A program made the position numbers and the translations under genes. Under the pieces are notes generated by a model, which saw only the letters and a list, made by a program, of their open reading frames with translations, was not told the DNA's origin and did not search any database. 64,000 nt of DNA from Pseudarthrobacter sp. W1I19 (GTDB lineage Bacteria; Actinomycetota; Actinomycetes; Actinomycetales; Micrococcaceae), in the NCBI RefSeq assembly GCF_030817835.1, contig NZ_JAUSZR010000001.1, positions 4,464,001 through 4,528,000 of the forward strand, read 5' to 3'. This document shows positions 1 through 8,155 of the stretch, piece by piece; position 1 is the first letter of the stretch; each line of letters begins with the position of its first letter.

Positions 1-927
1 TGCCGCGTACAGCCAGTCAAAGCCGGGGACCCGCAAAGTGTCATCGGTTTCTATCCAGTCACCTGGGATGAGACCAACAGTGTCGAGCCCAACGTCCCAG
101 GTATTCGGGGTCCGGCCCGTCGCGATGAGCACTTCCTGTGCTGCAATAGTGTTGCCGTCACCGGTTTCGATGGTGACGCCGGTAGCGGTGCGGTGGACGC
201 TGGTGGTTTTGGTGTCAAGCAGCAGGGTCACGTTTTGTTCACGGAGAGCCGTGGCAACGAGCTCTCCGGCAAACGGTTCCATGGCGGAGAGGAGGCCGCT
301 GCGGGCGATCAGGGTCACTGTCGTTCCGAATCCGGCGAAAGCTGTTGCTATCTCCGTGGCGACTACGCCTCCGCCGATGATGGCGAGGCTTTCCGGTGCG
401 GTCTTGATACTGGTCGCTTCCCTGCTGGTCCAGGCCCGGGCTTCGGCCAGCCCTTCGATGTCGGGCAGGAGCGAGGCTGAGCCTGTCGCCACCGCGACGG
501 CGTGCCGGGCGGTTAGCTCAGTCGTTGAGCCGTCTGCCGCGGTGACGGTGACTCTTTTGGTGCCTGTTATCCGGCCATGCCCTCGGACCAGGCCGATCCC
601 GGCACTGTTGAGCCACTGGACTTGTCCAGCGTCGGACCAGTTGCTGGTGTAGTAGTCCCGGCGTGCCAGTACTGCTTCGACGTTAAGTTGCCCTGTGACA
701 GCCTCGGCAGCGCCTGGGAGCCGGCGGGCTGCACGCAGTGCCTGGGCGGAACGCAGCAGGACTTTGGAGGGCATGCATGCCCAGTAGGAGCACTCTCCAC
801 CGACGAGTTCGTTCTCAACGATGACGGCGGTGAGGCCGCCCTGGACGGCGCGGTCGGCGATGTTTTCGCCAACTGCACCGCCGCCAAGGATGATCAGGTC
901 GTACTCTGCTGAACTGGGCCCGCTCAT
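1..927 (-). CDS. FAD-dependent pyridine nucleotide-disulfide oxidoreductase (C-terminus beyond window)
   Basis: Group I flavin disulfide reductase (dihydrolipoamide dehydrogenase / mercuric reductase-like); 309 residues are visible and the dimerisation domain lies outside the window. Seen: N-terminal FAD dinucleotide fold with GGGAVG near residue 15-20, the redox pair C46-x4-C51 in GGECSYWACMPSK, and a second NAD(P) fold with IIGGGVVATE near residue 180. The family moves electrons between NAD(P)H and a disulfide or other acceptor; the substrate here is unknown. Its ATG overlaps the stop of the upstream VOC gene by 4 bases (ATGA), so it is the last gene of the five-gene operon that begins at the hydrolase. 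It could in principle supply an E3 activity for the E3-less dehydrogenase at 21-24 kb, but its redox-loop sequence is not that of typical E3. Confidence 0.88.
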   Translation of the reverse strand, partial: MSGPSSAEYDLIILGGGAVGENIADRAVQGGLTAVIVENELVGGECSYWACMPSKVLLRSAQALRAARRLPGAAEAVTGQLNVEAVLARRDYYTSNWSDAGQVQWLNSAGIGLVRGHGRITGTKRVTVTAADGSTTELTARHAVAVATGSASLLPDIEGLAEARAWTSREATSIKTAPESLAIIGGGVVATEIATAFAGFGTTVTLIARSGLLSAMEPFAGELVATALREQNVTLLLDTKTTSVHRTATGVTIETGDGNTIAAQEVLIATGRTPNTWDVGLDTVGLIPGDWIETDDTLRVPGFDWLYAA

Positions 928-1598
928 CGTCCGGGCGCCCTGGTGACGACTTCCTGAAGGAACCAGCCGTTGCCGTCCGGATCACTGAAGGAAGCGAAGG
1001 AGCCGTAGTCAGCCCTGTCGGGGGAGGGGCCGCTGACCCGGTTTCGTCCGCCGGGCCTGTGGAAGAGCCCGTCGGCGTCATGCCAGACTTCGCTGATGTC
1101 GATCCCGCGGCTGTGCAGCTCTGCCTGCGCGGCGATAATGTCCGTCACGATCAGGTGAAGATTCTGGACCGACCCGGGCGTTGATTCGGTGACGCCCGTG
1201 CCGAAGATGATCGACATTTCCGAACCGGGAGGGGTGACCTGGATGATGCGAAGCTCCTCGCTGATGTTGAAGTCGGCGTCGAGGCGGAAACCGGCCTTCT
1301 CGTAGAAATCCTTTGCCCGGTCGACGTCGGAGACTGGGAGGACGAGGACTTCCAGCTTCAACTCCACGGTGCTTGCCAAAGCTGCTTCTGGTGCAGCCGC
1401 AGGCTGCTTATGGTCGCTTCCGACCGGCGCGTTGAGGCTGTAGCCCGCATCGGCAAGTGTTTGGGTCATGTGGTCCGCATACCAGGTGGGCCACTCGACA
1501 TCGTGTACGCCCCCGAGTACTTCGACTTCGTAGATTCCGTGGTCGGTTGCGGCCTGGTCCAGGGCGTTCTTCAGGATTTCTGTGGTGGGGATAGACAT
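924..1598 (-). CDS. VOC-family (glyoxalase/bleomycin-resistance fold) protein with N-terminal helical extension
   Basis: 224 residues from an ATG preceded by AAGGAG at good spacing; an upstream in-frame start at 1733 would run into the preceding gene and is rejected. Residues 1-55 form a predicted helical segment (ALDQAATDHGIYEVEVLGG). Residues of about 75-220 are a VOC domain with the typical opening (ELKLEVLVLPVSDVDRAKDF), a loop YEKAGFRLDADF and the ending FSDPDGNGWFLQEV. VOC proteins are metal-dependent lyases, dioxygenases or binding proteins; the ending is common in uncharacterised glyoxalase-like enzymes. It sits between the unknown protein upstream and the flavoprotein downstream, overlapping the latter by 4 bases. 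The substrate cannot be told from sequence. Confidence 0.85.
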   Translation of the reverse strand: MSIPTTEILKNALDQAATDHGIYEVEVLGGVHDVEWPTWYADHMTQTLADAGYSLNAPVGSDHKQPAAAPEAALASTVELKLEVLVLPVSDVDRAKDFYEKAGFRLDADFNISEELRIIQVTPPGSEMSIIFGTGVTESTPGSVQNLHLIVTDIIAAQAELHSRGIDISEVWHDADGLFHRPGGRNRVSGPSPDRADYGSFASFSDPDGNGWFLQEVVTRAPGR

Positions 1599-1644
1599 TT
1601 GGTTCTCCTTGGTGGGTGGTTGTTTTAGTGCCGGTAGGTGGTTG

Positions 1645-2373
1645 TCAGTTGGTGGGCCGCAGGTCCTGGAGGTCCAGGAGAATGGCGGCGAAGCTGTGGA
1701 TGCCGTTGTTGTCCTTGTCGCGAAGCAGGACACGGCGGCGGGTGGGAGCGGTTACTCCCTGGAAGTCTTTGTGCTCTGAGGTGTAATGGGCCACTTCGGC
1801 CCAGCCGTTGACTTCGACGTCGTAGTCCATCCGCCGCTGCAGCCCTGTTGCTGAGTCGAAGTAGTACGTCTGGACTTTGCTGTGGCTGTGGATGGAGTCC
1901 GGGAAAGTCACCTCGAGCCGGCGCCATGTCTCTCCGTCTTCGTCCCAGGGATCGATTTCGCGTGTCTCGACTCCTGGGAGCGTGAAGAGCAGCGGTTCGG
2001 CGAGATAGGTCCAGGTGGCGTAGGAAATGAAGTAGCCCATCTGGGCCGGTGACCACTGGGTGTCTCCCTGATATCCGGCCATGCTGCCGCGGGGCCCCGC
2101 GAGGCTGTCCAATACCGTGCCTGCACCATCGGTGATGGTGACCAGATCCTGGGCGGCGTCAAAGTGCAGGGTGCGTCCTGGCCCGAAAGGTGCGATGCTG
2201 ATTTGCTGTCGGGCGAGGTCGGCTGTCACTGCCACTTCGCCAAGCAGATCGGGCTGGCCTTTGAAGGGCCAGAAGACGCCGTGGACGCGGAGCTTTGCCG
2301 ACACGCCCCGGGCTCGTTCCCATGATTGAGCGGTGCCATGCTTGGCCAGGACAAAATCAACGAGATCGTTCAT
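1645..2373 (-). CDS. conserved protein of unknown function, third gene of the hydrolase operon
   Basis: 242 residues with no signal peptide and no membrane segment visible. The sequence alternates short beta-like stretches (VSAKLRVHGVFW, QISIAPFGPGRTLHF, RRLEVTFPDSIHSHSKVQTYYFD), ending in strands near a conserved-looking HYTSEHKDFQGVTAPTRR. That strand-rich layout recalls lipoprotein-carrier-like beta folds, but this is an impression, not an assignment. It begins with an ATG behind a purine-rich stretch and is followed 46 bases later by the VOC gene, so it is co-transcribed with EthD, hydrolase, VOC and flavoprotein genes. A role with the same unknown substrate is inferred from context only. 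Confidence 0.7.
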   Translation of the reverse strand: MNDLVDFVLAKHGTAQSWERARGVSAKLRVHGVFWPFKGQPDLLGEVAVTADLARQQISIAPFGPGRTLHFDAAQDLVTITDGAGTVLDSLAGPRGSMAGYQGDTQWSPAQMGYFISYATWTYLAEPLLFTLPGVETREIDPWDEDGETWRRLEVTFPDSIHSHSKVQTYYFDSATGLQRRMDYDVEVNGWAEVAHYTSEHKDFQGVTAPTRRRVLLRDKDNNGIHSFAAILLDLQDLRPTN

Positions 2374-2453
2374 GAACTTCTTCTTTCGGTCTTGTGGTGC
2401 TGGAGGAGGACGCCCGAACGGGACGCCCGGGTGACTTTGAGGCCGACTTGCTC

Positions 2454-2759
2454 TTACTGAGAGTCGAGTTGGGAGAACAGCCCGGTGAAGGTTCCGCCGG
2501 CGGTTGAAAGTTTTTCGAAGAACGCTCCGGCTTGAGGTGTAGCGACGGCCCGGGAAGCTGATTCGTAGTCGGCGAAGTAGAGGTCTAAAGTCCGGTGCGC
2601 GGGTGTCGGCGTGCCGTCCTCCTTTGGCCAGACTTTCGCGGACTCGATTCGGACTAGTTCCGGCAGGTCCTTGGCCAGGGCCAGGAGTGCGGATGCGTGT
2701 TGCTCGAAACTTTCCGGCGCCGTCGGGTTGTCAATGATGAGGGTAATTTTTGTCTGCAT
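2454..2759 (-). CDS. EthD-domain protein
   Basis: 101 residues, the usual length for a single EthD (dimeric alpha-beta barrel) domain. Seen: an opening beta strand ITLIIDNPTAPESFEQH, a central LPELVRIESAKVWP and the ending AGAFFEKLSTAGGTFTGLFSQ, the order found in EthD proteins. EthD-type proteins accompany monooxygenases or degradative enzymes and are of uncertain biochemical role. The start is an ATG after AAGGA. It lies 50 bases downstream of the alpha/beta hydrolase in the same TetR-controlled operon. Confidence 0.8.
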   Translation of the reverse strand: MQTKITLIIDNPTAPESFEQHASALLALAKDLPELVRIESAKVWPKEDGTPTPAHRTLDLYFADYESASRAVATPQAGAFFEKLSTAGGTFTGLFSQLDSQ

Positions 2760-2809
2760 TGTTTTGTCCTTGGTGGGTGGGGTTGGGTTGGGTTGGAAAA
2801 GAGCAGGCG

Positions 2810-3652
2810 TTAGTTTTTTGTGAGGAATGCCAGAACTTCAGCGGCGAATTCGTGCGGGTATTGAAAGAGGAACCCGTGGTTGGCGTTCGGGTAGATGATG
2901 AGTTCGGCGTTGGGGATGGTGCCGGCCAGAAGGTAGGAGTTGGCAGTGGGCACCATGATGTCCTTGTCGCCGTTGGCCACCAGCGTTGGCGCAGTGATCG
3001 AGGCCAGGCGGGCCAGTTTGGCCGGGTCAGGGATGCCCCATTCAATGTTGGCGGCGGCCAGTGCGTCCCGGGCGGCCAGGGAAACGTCCGCGTCCCGGCC
3101 TTCTATACGGGTGAAGATGCGGCTGACGAATTCATCACCCTTGCCTCTGCTCTCCTCCGAGGAGTTGAAGAAGAGGTAGTGGATGTCACCGGCGTCCTGG
3201 ATATCCTTCATGGCATGCGCCCGGGGCTCATCTGCCCAGCCGTGCATGTCCTGTCCTCCTTCAGGACCGGTGCCGGCGAGGATAATGCGGCGGACAAGGT
3301 TTGGGCGCTGCAGGGCGACCTCCTGGGCCACGAACCCGCCGATGGAGAAACCAAAGAGGTCCACCTCGTCCAAGCTGAGTGCGTCTATGAAGGTCAGCGC
3401 ATCGCGCCCGAACTCCTTGAAGGTCGTGGGTACAGTCCCAGTTGAAAGTGCCACGCCGCTGGCGTCGAACAGGATGACTTCCCGTTCGGCGGCGATGCTG
3501 TCAACAAGCGCAGGATCCCAGCTGTCGAGATTGCCCCGGAAATGCTGGAAAAAGACAATGGGCGTGGTTCCGGCTTTGCCGAACCGGCGGTAGGCGTAAG
3601 TCGTAGCGTTGCTTCCCTCGATAGCGAGGTTCGGAGCGGTGTATTGGGACAT
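2810..3652 (-). CDS. alpha/beta hydrolase, first gene of the TetR-controlled operon
   Basis: 280-residue alpha/beta hydrolase. The nucleophile elbow GFSIGG places Ser at about residue 103; the acid is likely the Asp in NGDKDIMVP and the base the His in PNANHGFLFQ near the end; the oxyanion region follows IVFFQHFRG. The family includes esterases, C-C hydrolases and haloperoxidase-like enzymes, and the substrate is unknown. It is the promoter-proximal gene. A palindromic site at 3671-3685, matching the one before the tetR gene, lies 19 bases upstream of the start, so repression by that TetR is likely. EthD, unknown, VOC and flavoprotein genes follow on the same strand. Confidence 0.9.
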   Translation of the reverse strand: MSQYTAPNLAIEGSNATTYAYRRFGKAGTTPIVFFQHFRGNLDSWDPALVDSIAAEREVILFDASGVALSTGTVPTTFKEFGRDALTFIDALSLDEVDLFGFSIGGFVAQEVALQRPNLVRRIILAGTGPEGGQDMHGWADEPRAHAMKDIQDAGDIHYLFFNSSEESRGKGDEFVSRIFTRIEGRDADVSLAARDALAAANIEWGIPDPAKLARLASITAPTLVANGDKDIMVPTANSYLLAGTIPNAELIIYPNANHGFLFQYPHEFAAEVLAFLTKN

Positions 3653-3670
3653 AGAGGAGCCTTCAAAAAG

Positions 3671-3685
3671 TAGACCGGTCGACTA
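3671..3685. promoter_or_regulatory. TetR operator candidate before the hydrolase operon
   Basis: TAGACCGGTCGACTA, an inverted repeat around ACCGGT. It matches the site at 4331-4345 at 14 of 15 bases. It lies between the tetR stop and the hydrolase start, where a repressor would block transcription. Confidence 0.7.
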
Positions 3686-3727
3686 CTGCAGAAAAATAAA
3701 AGAGTTGTCGTCTGGTTGGCCAGCGGT

Positions 3728-4297
3728 TTAGGTCAAGACGTCGGAGTAGACGGTTTCCAGGAACCCATCGAGCGGCGCCGGTGAACGGGTCAGCTTGGAT
3801 CGTGCGACGGCGCCTTCGAAGCCGGCGATAATGAAGCCGGCAAGCCGCCGTGGCTCGCTGTGGTTGGAGATCTCACCCTCATCTTGCGCTGCAGCGATGG
3901 CGGCGGCGAGCTTCGTTGTCCACAGATCGAGGGACTGTTCAACCACGGCCGTGACGGCCGCGCTCTGAGATGGCATCTCATTTGAAAAGTTACCCAGCAG
4001 ACATCCCCGCTGGAAGTTCTCCGCTTCTGCCATCTTCGTGATGTAGGACAGATGCGCCCGGATTCTTCCCAGGGGAGATGTGTCGGCATTATCGAGCAGT
4101 TCATATTTGACGGTTGCTTCGTAAAGTTTCACGGTTTCAACGGCAAGGGCTTCCTTGCTTTCAAAAAAGTGATAGAAGGAACCCTTGGGAACTCCGGCGG
4201 CCCGGGTGATGTCCAGTACGCCGGTTGCTGAATAGCCGTTGGCGTGGAAGAGATCGAGTGCGGTACTCGCAATTCGATCCTTGGTGCCGGTGCTCAT
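3728..4297 (-). CDS. TetR-family repressor, NemR/AcuR-like type
   Basis: 189 residues. The N-terminal helix-turn-helix is ITRAAGVPKGSFYHFFESKEAL, residues about 29-50. The C-terminal domain carries FQRGCLLGNFSNE, the signature of the TetR subgroup that includes NemR, where the cysteine in that loop senses electrophiles or reactive chlorine in E. coli. Here the Cys is present, which is suggestive only. Two matching palindromes, one before this gene (4331-4345) and one before the downstream hydrolase operon (3671-3685), indicate autoregulation plus control of the operon. An electrophile, quinone or aromatic aldehyde inducer is inferred from family and gene content. Confidence 0.9.
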   Translation of the reverse strand: MSTGTKDRIASTALDLFHANGYSATGVLDITRAAGVPKGSFYHFFESKEALAVETVKLYEATVKYELLDNADTSPLGRIRAHLSYITKMAEAENFQRGCLLGNFSNEMPSQSAAVTAVVEQSLDLWTTKLAAAIAAAQDEGEISNHSEPRRLAGFIIAGFEGAVARSKLTRSPAPLDGFLETVYSDVLT

Positions 4298-4330
4298 CTC
4301 TAGTCCTTCATTCGGGTGCTGGTTCCAGAT

Positions 4331-4345
4331 TAGACCGGTCGTCTA
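4331..4345. promoter_or_regulatory. TetR operator candidate before tetR
   Basis: TAGACCGGTCGTCTA, with half sites TAGAC and GTCTA separated by five bases, 34 bases upstream of the tetR start. It is nearly identical to the site at 3671-3685. Confidence 0.72.
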
Positions 4346-4553
4346 GGAAAAGCAATAGCCTTCCTGGAACCTTGGTGATCATAGCTTCCAATCCTTCCTT
4401 CCGTGAATGTCTCAGCGCTGGTTTCAGACTCCCGCCCCGGGCTATATCAGGGCCAAGGATTGAGACGAAATAGCCCCAATTGTTCCACAGAGGGGTGAAA
4501 CGACAGCGGGGAGAAGGCCGACACCACCAGGCGGGCTGGAACCTGCCTGCCGC

Positions 4554-5258
4554 TCACTCTCGGGCGTGGTAACTCTGCAGGTAGGACGGCGAGGCCGTTC
4601 CATCGATCGCGAACCGGGTGAGGTGCCGCAGGAAGGACCCATCAATGTCCTGTCCGGTAGCGACTAAGCGGTGGTGGATCGCACCGTAGACGGCATCGGT
4701 CACCATAACAAGATCGACATCCTCGCGGATTTGTCCGCGACGCTGCCCCTGATGCAGGATCGTGAGGAACCCCTCCCGGCGCTCCCGCAGCAATGTCTGC
4801 CGGAACTGTACAGCGAATTCCTCACTGCGGATCGCCTCGGCTAATAGATTTGCGACCGTCGACGCCGCCCCACCAACGTGTAGGCAATAGGTCAACGCGA
4901 CCAGGTAGGAGTGCAAATCACGCCCGACATCCCCCGTATCCTGCACGTGGGTCAGAAGGTTCGTCTTGAAGGTGAACGCCTCAAGCACGAGCAACTGACG
5001 CGATGGCCAATACCGGTACAAGGTCGACTTACTAACCCCAGACGCCCTTGCCACAGCATCCACTGTTACCCCGTCATAGTCCAGCCGATCGACCAGGACG
5101 CTCGCTGCCTTCAAAACACGCAAACGTACCTCCGCCTCATGTGAAGCGACCAAGGGATGCGCGGGATCTGCCCTGCTTCGCAGTGCCACATGCATGCCCG
5201 GCTGACCCCCACGGAAACCGGGTCTTGACTTGCTGAACGTGCTATCAGATAAGGCCAT
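4554..5258 (-). CDS. TetR-family regulator (intact paralogue of the pseudogene at 11.4-11.9 kb)
   Basis: About 234 residues from an ATG at 5258; no strong ribosome site marks the start and an internal start is possible because the first 40 residues look unstructured. The helix-turn-helix is VDAVARASGVSKSTLYRYW. The ligand domain has helices such as GGAASTVANLLAEAIRSEEF and the ending IDGTASPSYLQSYHARE. The ligand and target are unknown. The gene and about 170 bases downstream of it are clearly homologous to 11290-11946, where the second copy has lost its DNA-binding helices. It lies downstream of the glucosidase gene on the same strand, separated by 312 bases. Confidence 0.85.
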   Translation of the reverse strand: MALSDSTFSKSRPGFRGGQPGMHVALRSRADPAHPLVASHEAEVRLRVLKAASVLVDRLDYDGVTVDAVARASGVSKSTLYRYWPSRQLLVLEAFTFKTNLLTHVQDTGDVGRDLHSYLVALTYCLHVGGAASTVANLLAEAIRSEEFAVQFRQTLLRERREGFLTILHQGQRRGQIREDVDLVMVTDAVYGAIHHRLVATGQDIDGSFLRHLTRFAIDGTASPSYLQSYHARE

Positions 5259-5270
5259 CAGAAAACTCAA

Positions 5271-5582
5271 ATCTTAAACGTTTGGCGCTTGTAGTCGTGA
5301 AGCGTACACAGAAATTGAAACACCTTGTGCCTTCGGCGCACGATGGGCTGGAGCGAGGGGGCGAGGCCACCCACAATCAGTCACACTCCTGGGATTCGGT
5401 AGCGGCTTGAAGCAACCATTGTCGCCCCTGCCTCTGCCTTCGGACTCCTTTCCTGCTCGGTGGAATAGCACAGCTGCCGGGCCCTTGTCTTTACTGGGGC
5501 GTAGGACGACTGCTGCCCTCTCGAAAGGATCTCCTTGCCATGCGGGTACAAACAACTTAGAGGTTGCTGCCAGAGCAGCGGG
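5271..5582. other. intergenic stretch without a gene
   Basis: Spacer between the glucosidase stop and the TetR start on the minus strand. No coding frame with plausible composition or clear hairpin stands out. It presumably holds the promoter of the TetR gene. Confidence 0.5.
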
Positions 5583-7817
5583 TTATTGGCCATCGAGTCC
5601 GGGTTCCGGTGTCTTCCCTCTGCTCGCCGTATGGCTCCGCCTCGAGCCTGTGATGTCAAATAGTTCGGAAAGGGGTGGCCGCCCACCGAGCCGCAGCCCC
5701 ACATGTTTCGGGAGTCCGTGGACCTGGACCGAATCATTACGCATGTCGACGTCTAGGGAGATCCGCGCTTGACCGGCGAAGGGGACGTTGTCTAGGCGAA
5801 AATGCGTTCCGGGAGGCAGCGCTGGGGCGAGCCACAGTTCATTCCAGATGAGGATGGGGTCAAAACGCAGCAGCAGCCTGATGAGGTGGACCGGAGCGGC
5901 CGATGCCCAAGCCTGTGGGGAACATGATGCGGGATAGGGCACGGGTACTGGATAGCTGCGTCGGTCCAGTCCGCAGAACAATTCCGGCAGCCGTCCTCCG
6001 AAATAATCCGCCGCCTCCAAGAGGGCGTAAGCCACCTTCTGTGCTTGCTCAACGAAGCCGTATCTCATCATGCCGGCCGCGGCCAGCGTCGTATCATGAG
6101 GCCATACCGAGCCGTTGTGATAGCTGGCGGGGTTGTATGCCCCCATCGAGCTGGCGAGAGTGCGGATTCCCCAGCCGGTGAACATCTCGGGGGACATAAG
6201 GTGTTCCACCACGGAGGCAGCCTTGTCCTCGTCGATTATTCCCGTCCAAAGGCAGTGACCCATATTCGATGCGAGAGAGTCGACGGGTCGCTTGTCACCG
6301 TCCAGGGCGACTGCAAAGTAACCGCGGTCCGGAAGCCAGAAGCGGTCATTGAACGCCCGTTTCAGCGCATGAGCTTTGGCGGAACATCGTTCAGCCATAG
6401 CTGTATCTCCATTGGTCAGTGCGATCAGCGCGCGACCCAGGTACGCGCTGTAGCTGTACGCCTGGACTTCACACAGAGCTATCGGAGGTTCGGCGAGAGA
6501 CCCGTCCGCGAAATTTATCCCGTCCCATGAGTCTTTCCAGCCCTGGTTACGCAATCCCTGCTCGGTGTGGCGTTTATATTCAATGAATCCATCGCCGTCA
6601 CGGTCTCCATAGTTCTCCATCCATTCAAGCGCTTTGTCGGCGGCAGGCAGGAGTTCCTGAACCGCCTCCGCTTCAAGTCCCCACCGATTGAGTTCTCCCA
6701 ACCCTGCGACGAAGAGTGGGGTGGCGTCCGCAGTGCCGTAATAGATACCGCTGCCGGCCAGGTCTTCGGCGGTACTGACGCCGAGCCGGACTTCGTGGAG
6801 TATCCGCCCCGGCTCTTCCTCCGTGAGCGGGTTGACGGCCCTGCCCTGGTATTCAGCCAGGGTTCGTAGGGTGCCTAGTGCCAACGATGGATCCAGCAAG
6901 AGGGACATGTAAGAGGCAAAGAGACTGTCCCTTCCAAACAGGGCCATGAACCAAGGGGCACCGGCAGCTACTACGACCCTGTCAGGGTGAGCGGAGTCGA
7001 AGATTCGAAGGGAACCTAGGTCTTCCTGACTGCGCCGGATGACTCTTTCAACAGCGTCATCGCCCAGGTCGGCGACGGGCATAGCAGTCCGCCACTCGGT
7101 GATGCGACGAATAGAGGCGGAAGGTTCCGCGTCTGTGACGAGATTTAGCGTTTGTCCATGCTTCGTCCCTTCACTCGCTGAGTTGGCTGTAGCTGCCATT
7201 CCCGAATGGGGGGTGGCGCTGATCGTCCAGGCGCGCTCACCATGCGCTGGGACGACGAGATCAGCCGCCAGGCCTCGTCCCTGGACCTGCGCGTCCTTGC
7301 AAGTGACGACGAGACCCTGGCTGCGGCCATTCCACTTGGACTCAAGGATCAGATTGTCTCCCTCGCTCCGCCGGGACTGCGTCCAACTGCGGGATACCCG
7401 TCCTTCCTTGACTTCAAACAGATCGGCGAAGTCCGTATCGACAACCAAGACCAGGCGACACGCCGCTTCCACCCGAGAGTGGTTCCGCACGATAACCCGC
7501 TCAGTCAGGCCGTGCTCCAGGGACCGTTCCCGCTCTACAAGCAGGGTGCTCTCGGCATTGGCGGTTGCCGGAACCCGGCCGATGAAGCGTGCCCGGTATG
7601 GATCAGGAGTCACGGCGGACAGCGCTTCGATCGGGCTGCCATTGACGGTCAGATTCCACTCGCCAATGAACCGGGTGTCATTGAAGAACGCTCCTTGCGG
7701 GCTTCCGGGATCTATGTCACCGTTCGCAGACGAGATGCAGAAGGATGCCCCCTCAAGCAAAGTAACCGCACCTGGCGCCATGCGGCCGGCGGCATTGGCT
7801 GCATTCCACCCTGACAT
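5583..7817 (-). CDS. amylo-alpha-1,6-glucosidase / glycogen debranching-type enzyme
   Basis: 744 residues from the ATG at 7817, which has GGGAGG seven bases upstream; an in-frame ATG 15 bases earlier is less well placed. Residues about 20-215 form the N-terminal bis-type glycogen debranching domain (NGDIDPGSPQGAFFNDTRF). The rest is an (alpha/alpha)6 glucosidase fold with WFMALFGRDSLFASY, NQGWKDSWDGINF, YSYSAYLGRAL and GSVWPHDTTLAAAGM, the motifs seen in GH63/GH15-like debranchers. It probably removes alpha-1,6 or related alpha-glucosyl units from cytoplasmic oligo- or polysaccharides. No glycogen gene adjoins it. Confidence 0.88.
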   Translation of the reverse strand: MSGWNAANAAGRMAPGAVTLLEGASFCISSANGDIDPGSPQGAFFNDTRFIGEWNLTVNGSPIEALSAVTPDPYRARFIGRVPATANAESTLLVERERSLEHGLTERVIVRNHSRVEAACRLVLVVDTDFADLFEVKEGRVSRSWTQSRRSEGDNLILESKWNGRSQGLVVTCKDAQVQGRGLAADLVVPAHGERAWTISATPHSGMAATANSASEGTKHGQTLNLVTDAEPSASIRRITEWRTAMPVADLGDDAVERVIRRSQEDLGSLRIFDSAHPDRVVVAAGAPWFMALFGRDSLFASYMSLLLDPSLALGTLRTLAEYQGRAVNPLTEEEPGRILHEVRLGVSTAEDLAGSGIYYGTADATPLFVAGLGELNRWGLEAEAVQELLPAADKALEWMENYGDRDGDGFIEYKRHTEQGLRNQGWKDSWDGINFADGSLAEPPIALCEVQAYSYSAYLGRALIALTNGDTAMAERCSAKAHALKRAFNDRFWLPDRGYFAVALDGDKRPVDSLASNMGHCLWTGIIDEDKAASVVEHLMSPEMFTGWGIRTLASSMGAYNPASYHNGSVWPHDTTLAAAGMMRYGFVEQAQKVAYALLEAADYFGGRLPELFCGLDRRSYPVPVPYPASCSPQAWASAAPVHLIRLLLRFDPILIWNELWLAPALPPGTHFRLDNVPFAGQARISLDVDMRNDSVQVHGLPKHVGLRLGGRPPLSELFDITGSRRSHTASRGKTPEPGLDGQ

Positions 7818-8155
7818 GCCTGTACCTCCCATCCGGGGAACGGGGCCGCGGCGGGGAGGGGCCCGACTACCGATGTCCCCGATCAGTACTACGTACTATC
7901 CGGCGTGCCCAAGGCCATGGCAAGAGAAGTCTATTTCCCGGCACTATGCGCCCGACGGAAGACCGGGTTTCATCAGCCGGCAATTCCCAGAAGCTGAATG
8001 GCACTCTGTCTAGCCGTTCACGTACATCCGTTGCGCTTCTTTCAATAGAGTCGGGTCTTGCTCAGTGGCTGTGGAAATCGCCCCGGTTGAACTACACCCC
8101 AACCTGAATGCGTTCTTGATGGACCCACAGCCGGTTATCGGTCGCCAGTCGTGGG
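7818..8155. other. intergenic stretch upstream of the glucosidase
   Basis: About 340 bases between the MDR oxidoreductase stop and the glucosidase start, both on the minus strand. It carries the ribosome site of the glucosidase (GGGAGG) and presumably its promoter. No small gene or clear terminator is visible. Confidence 0.5.

Noticed and set aside
38-652. Plus-strand frame of 204 codons at the left edge
   Set aside because: It is antisense to the flavin disulfide oxidoreductase, whose FAD, NAD and CxxxxC motifs are all on the minus strand; the plus frame has no motif.
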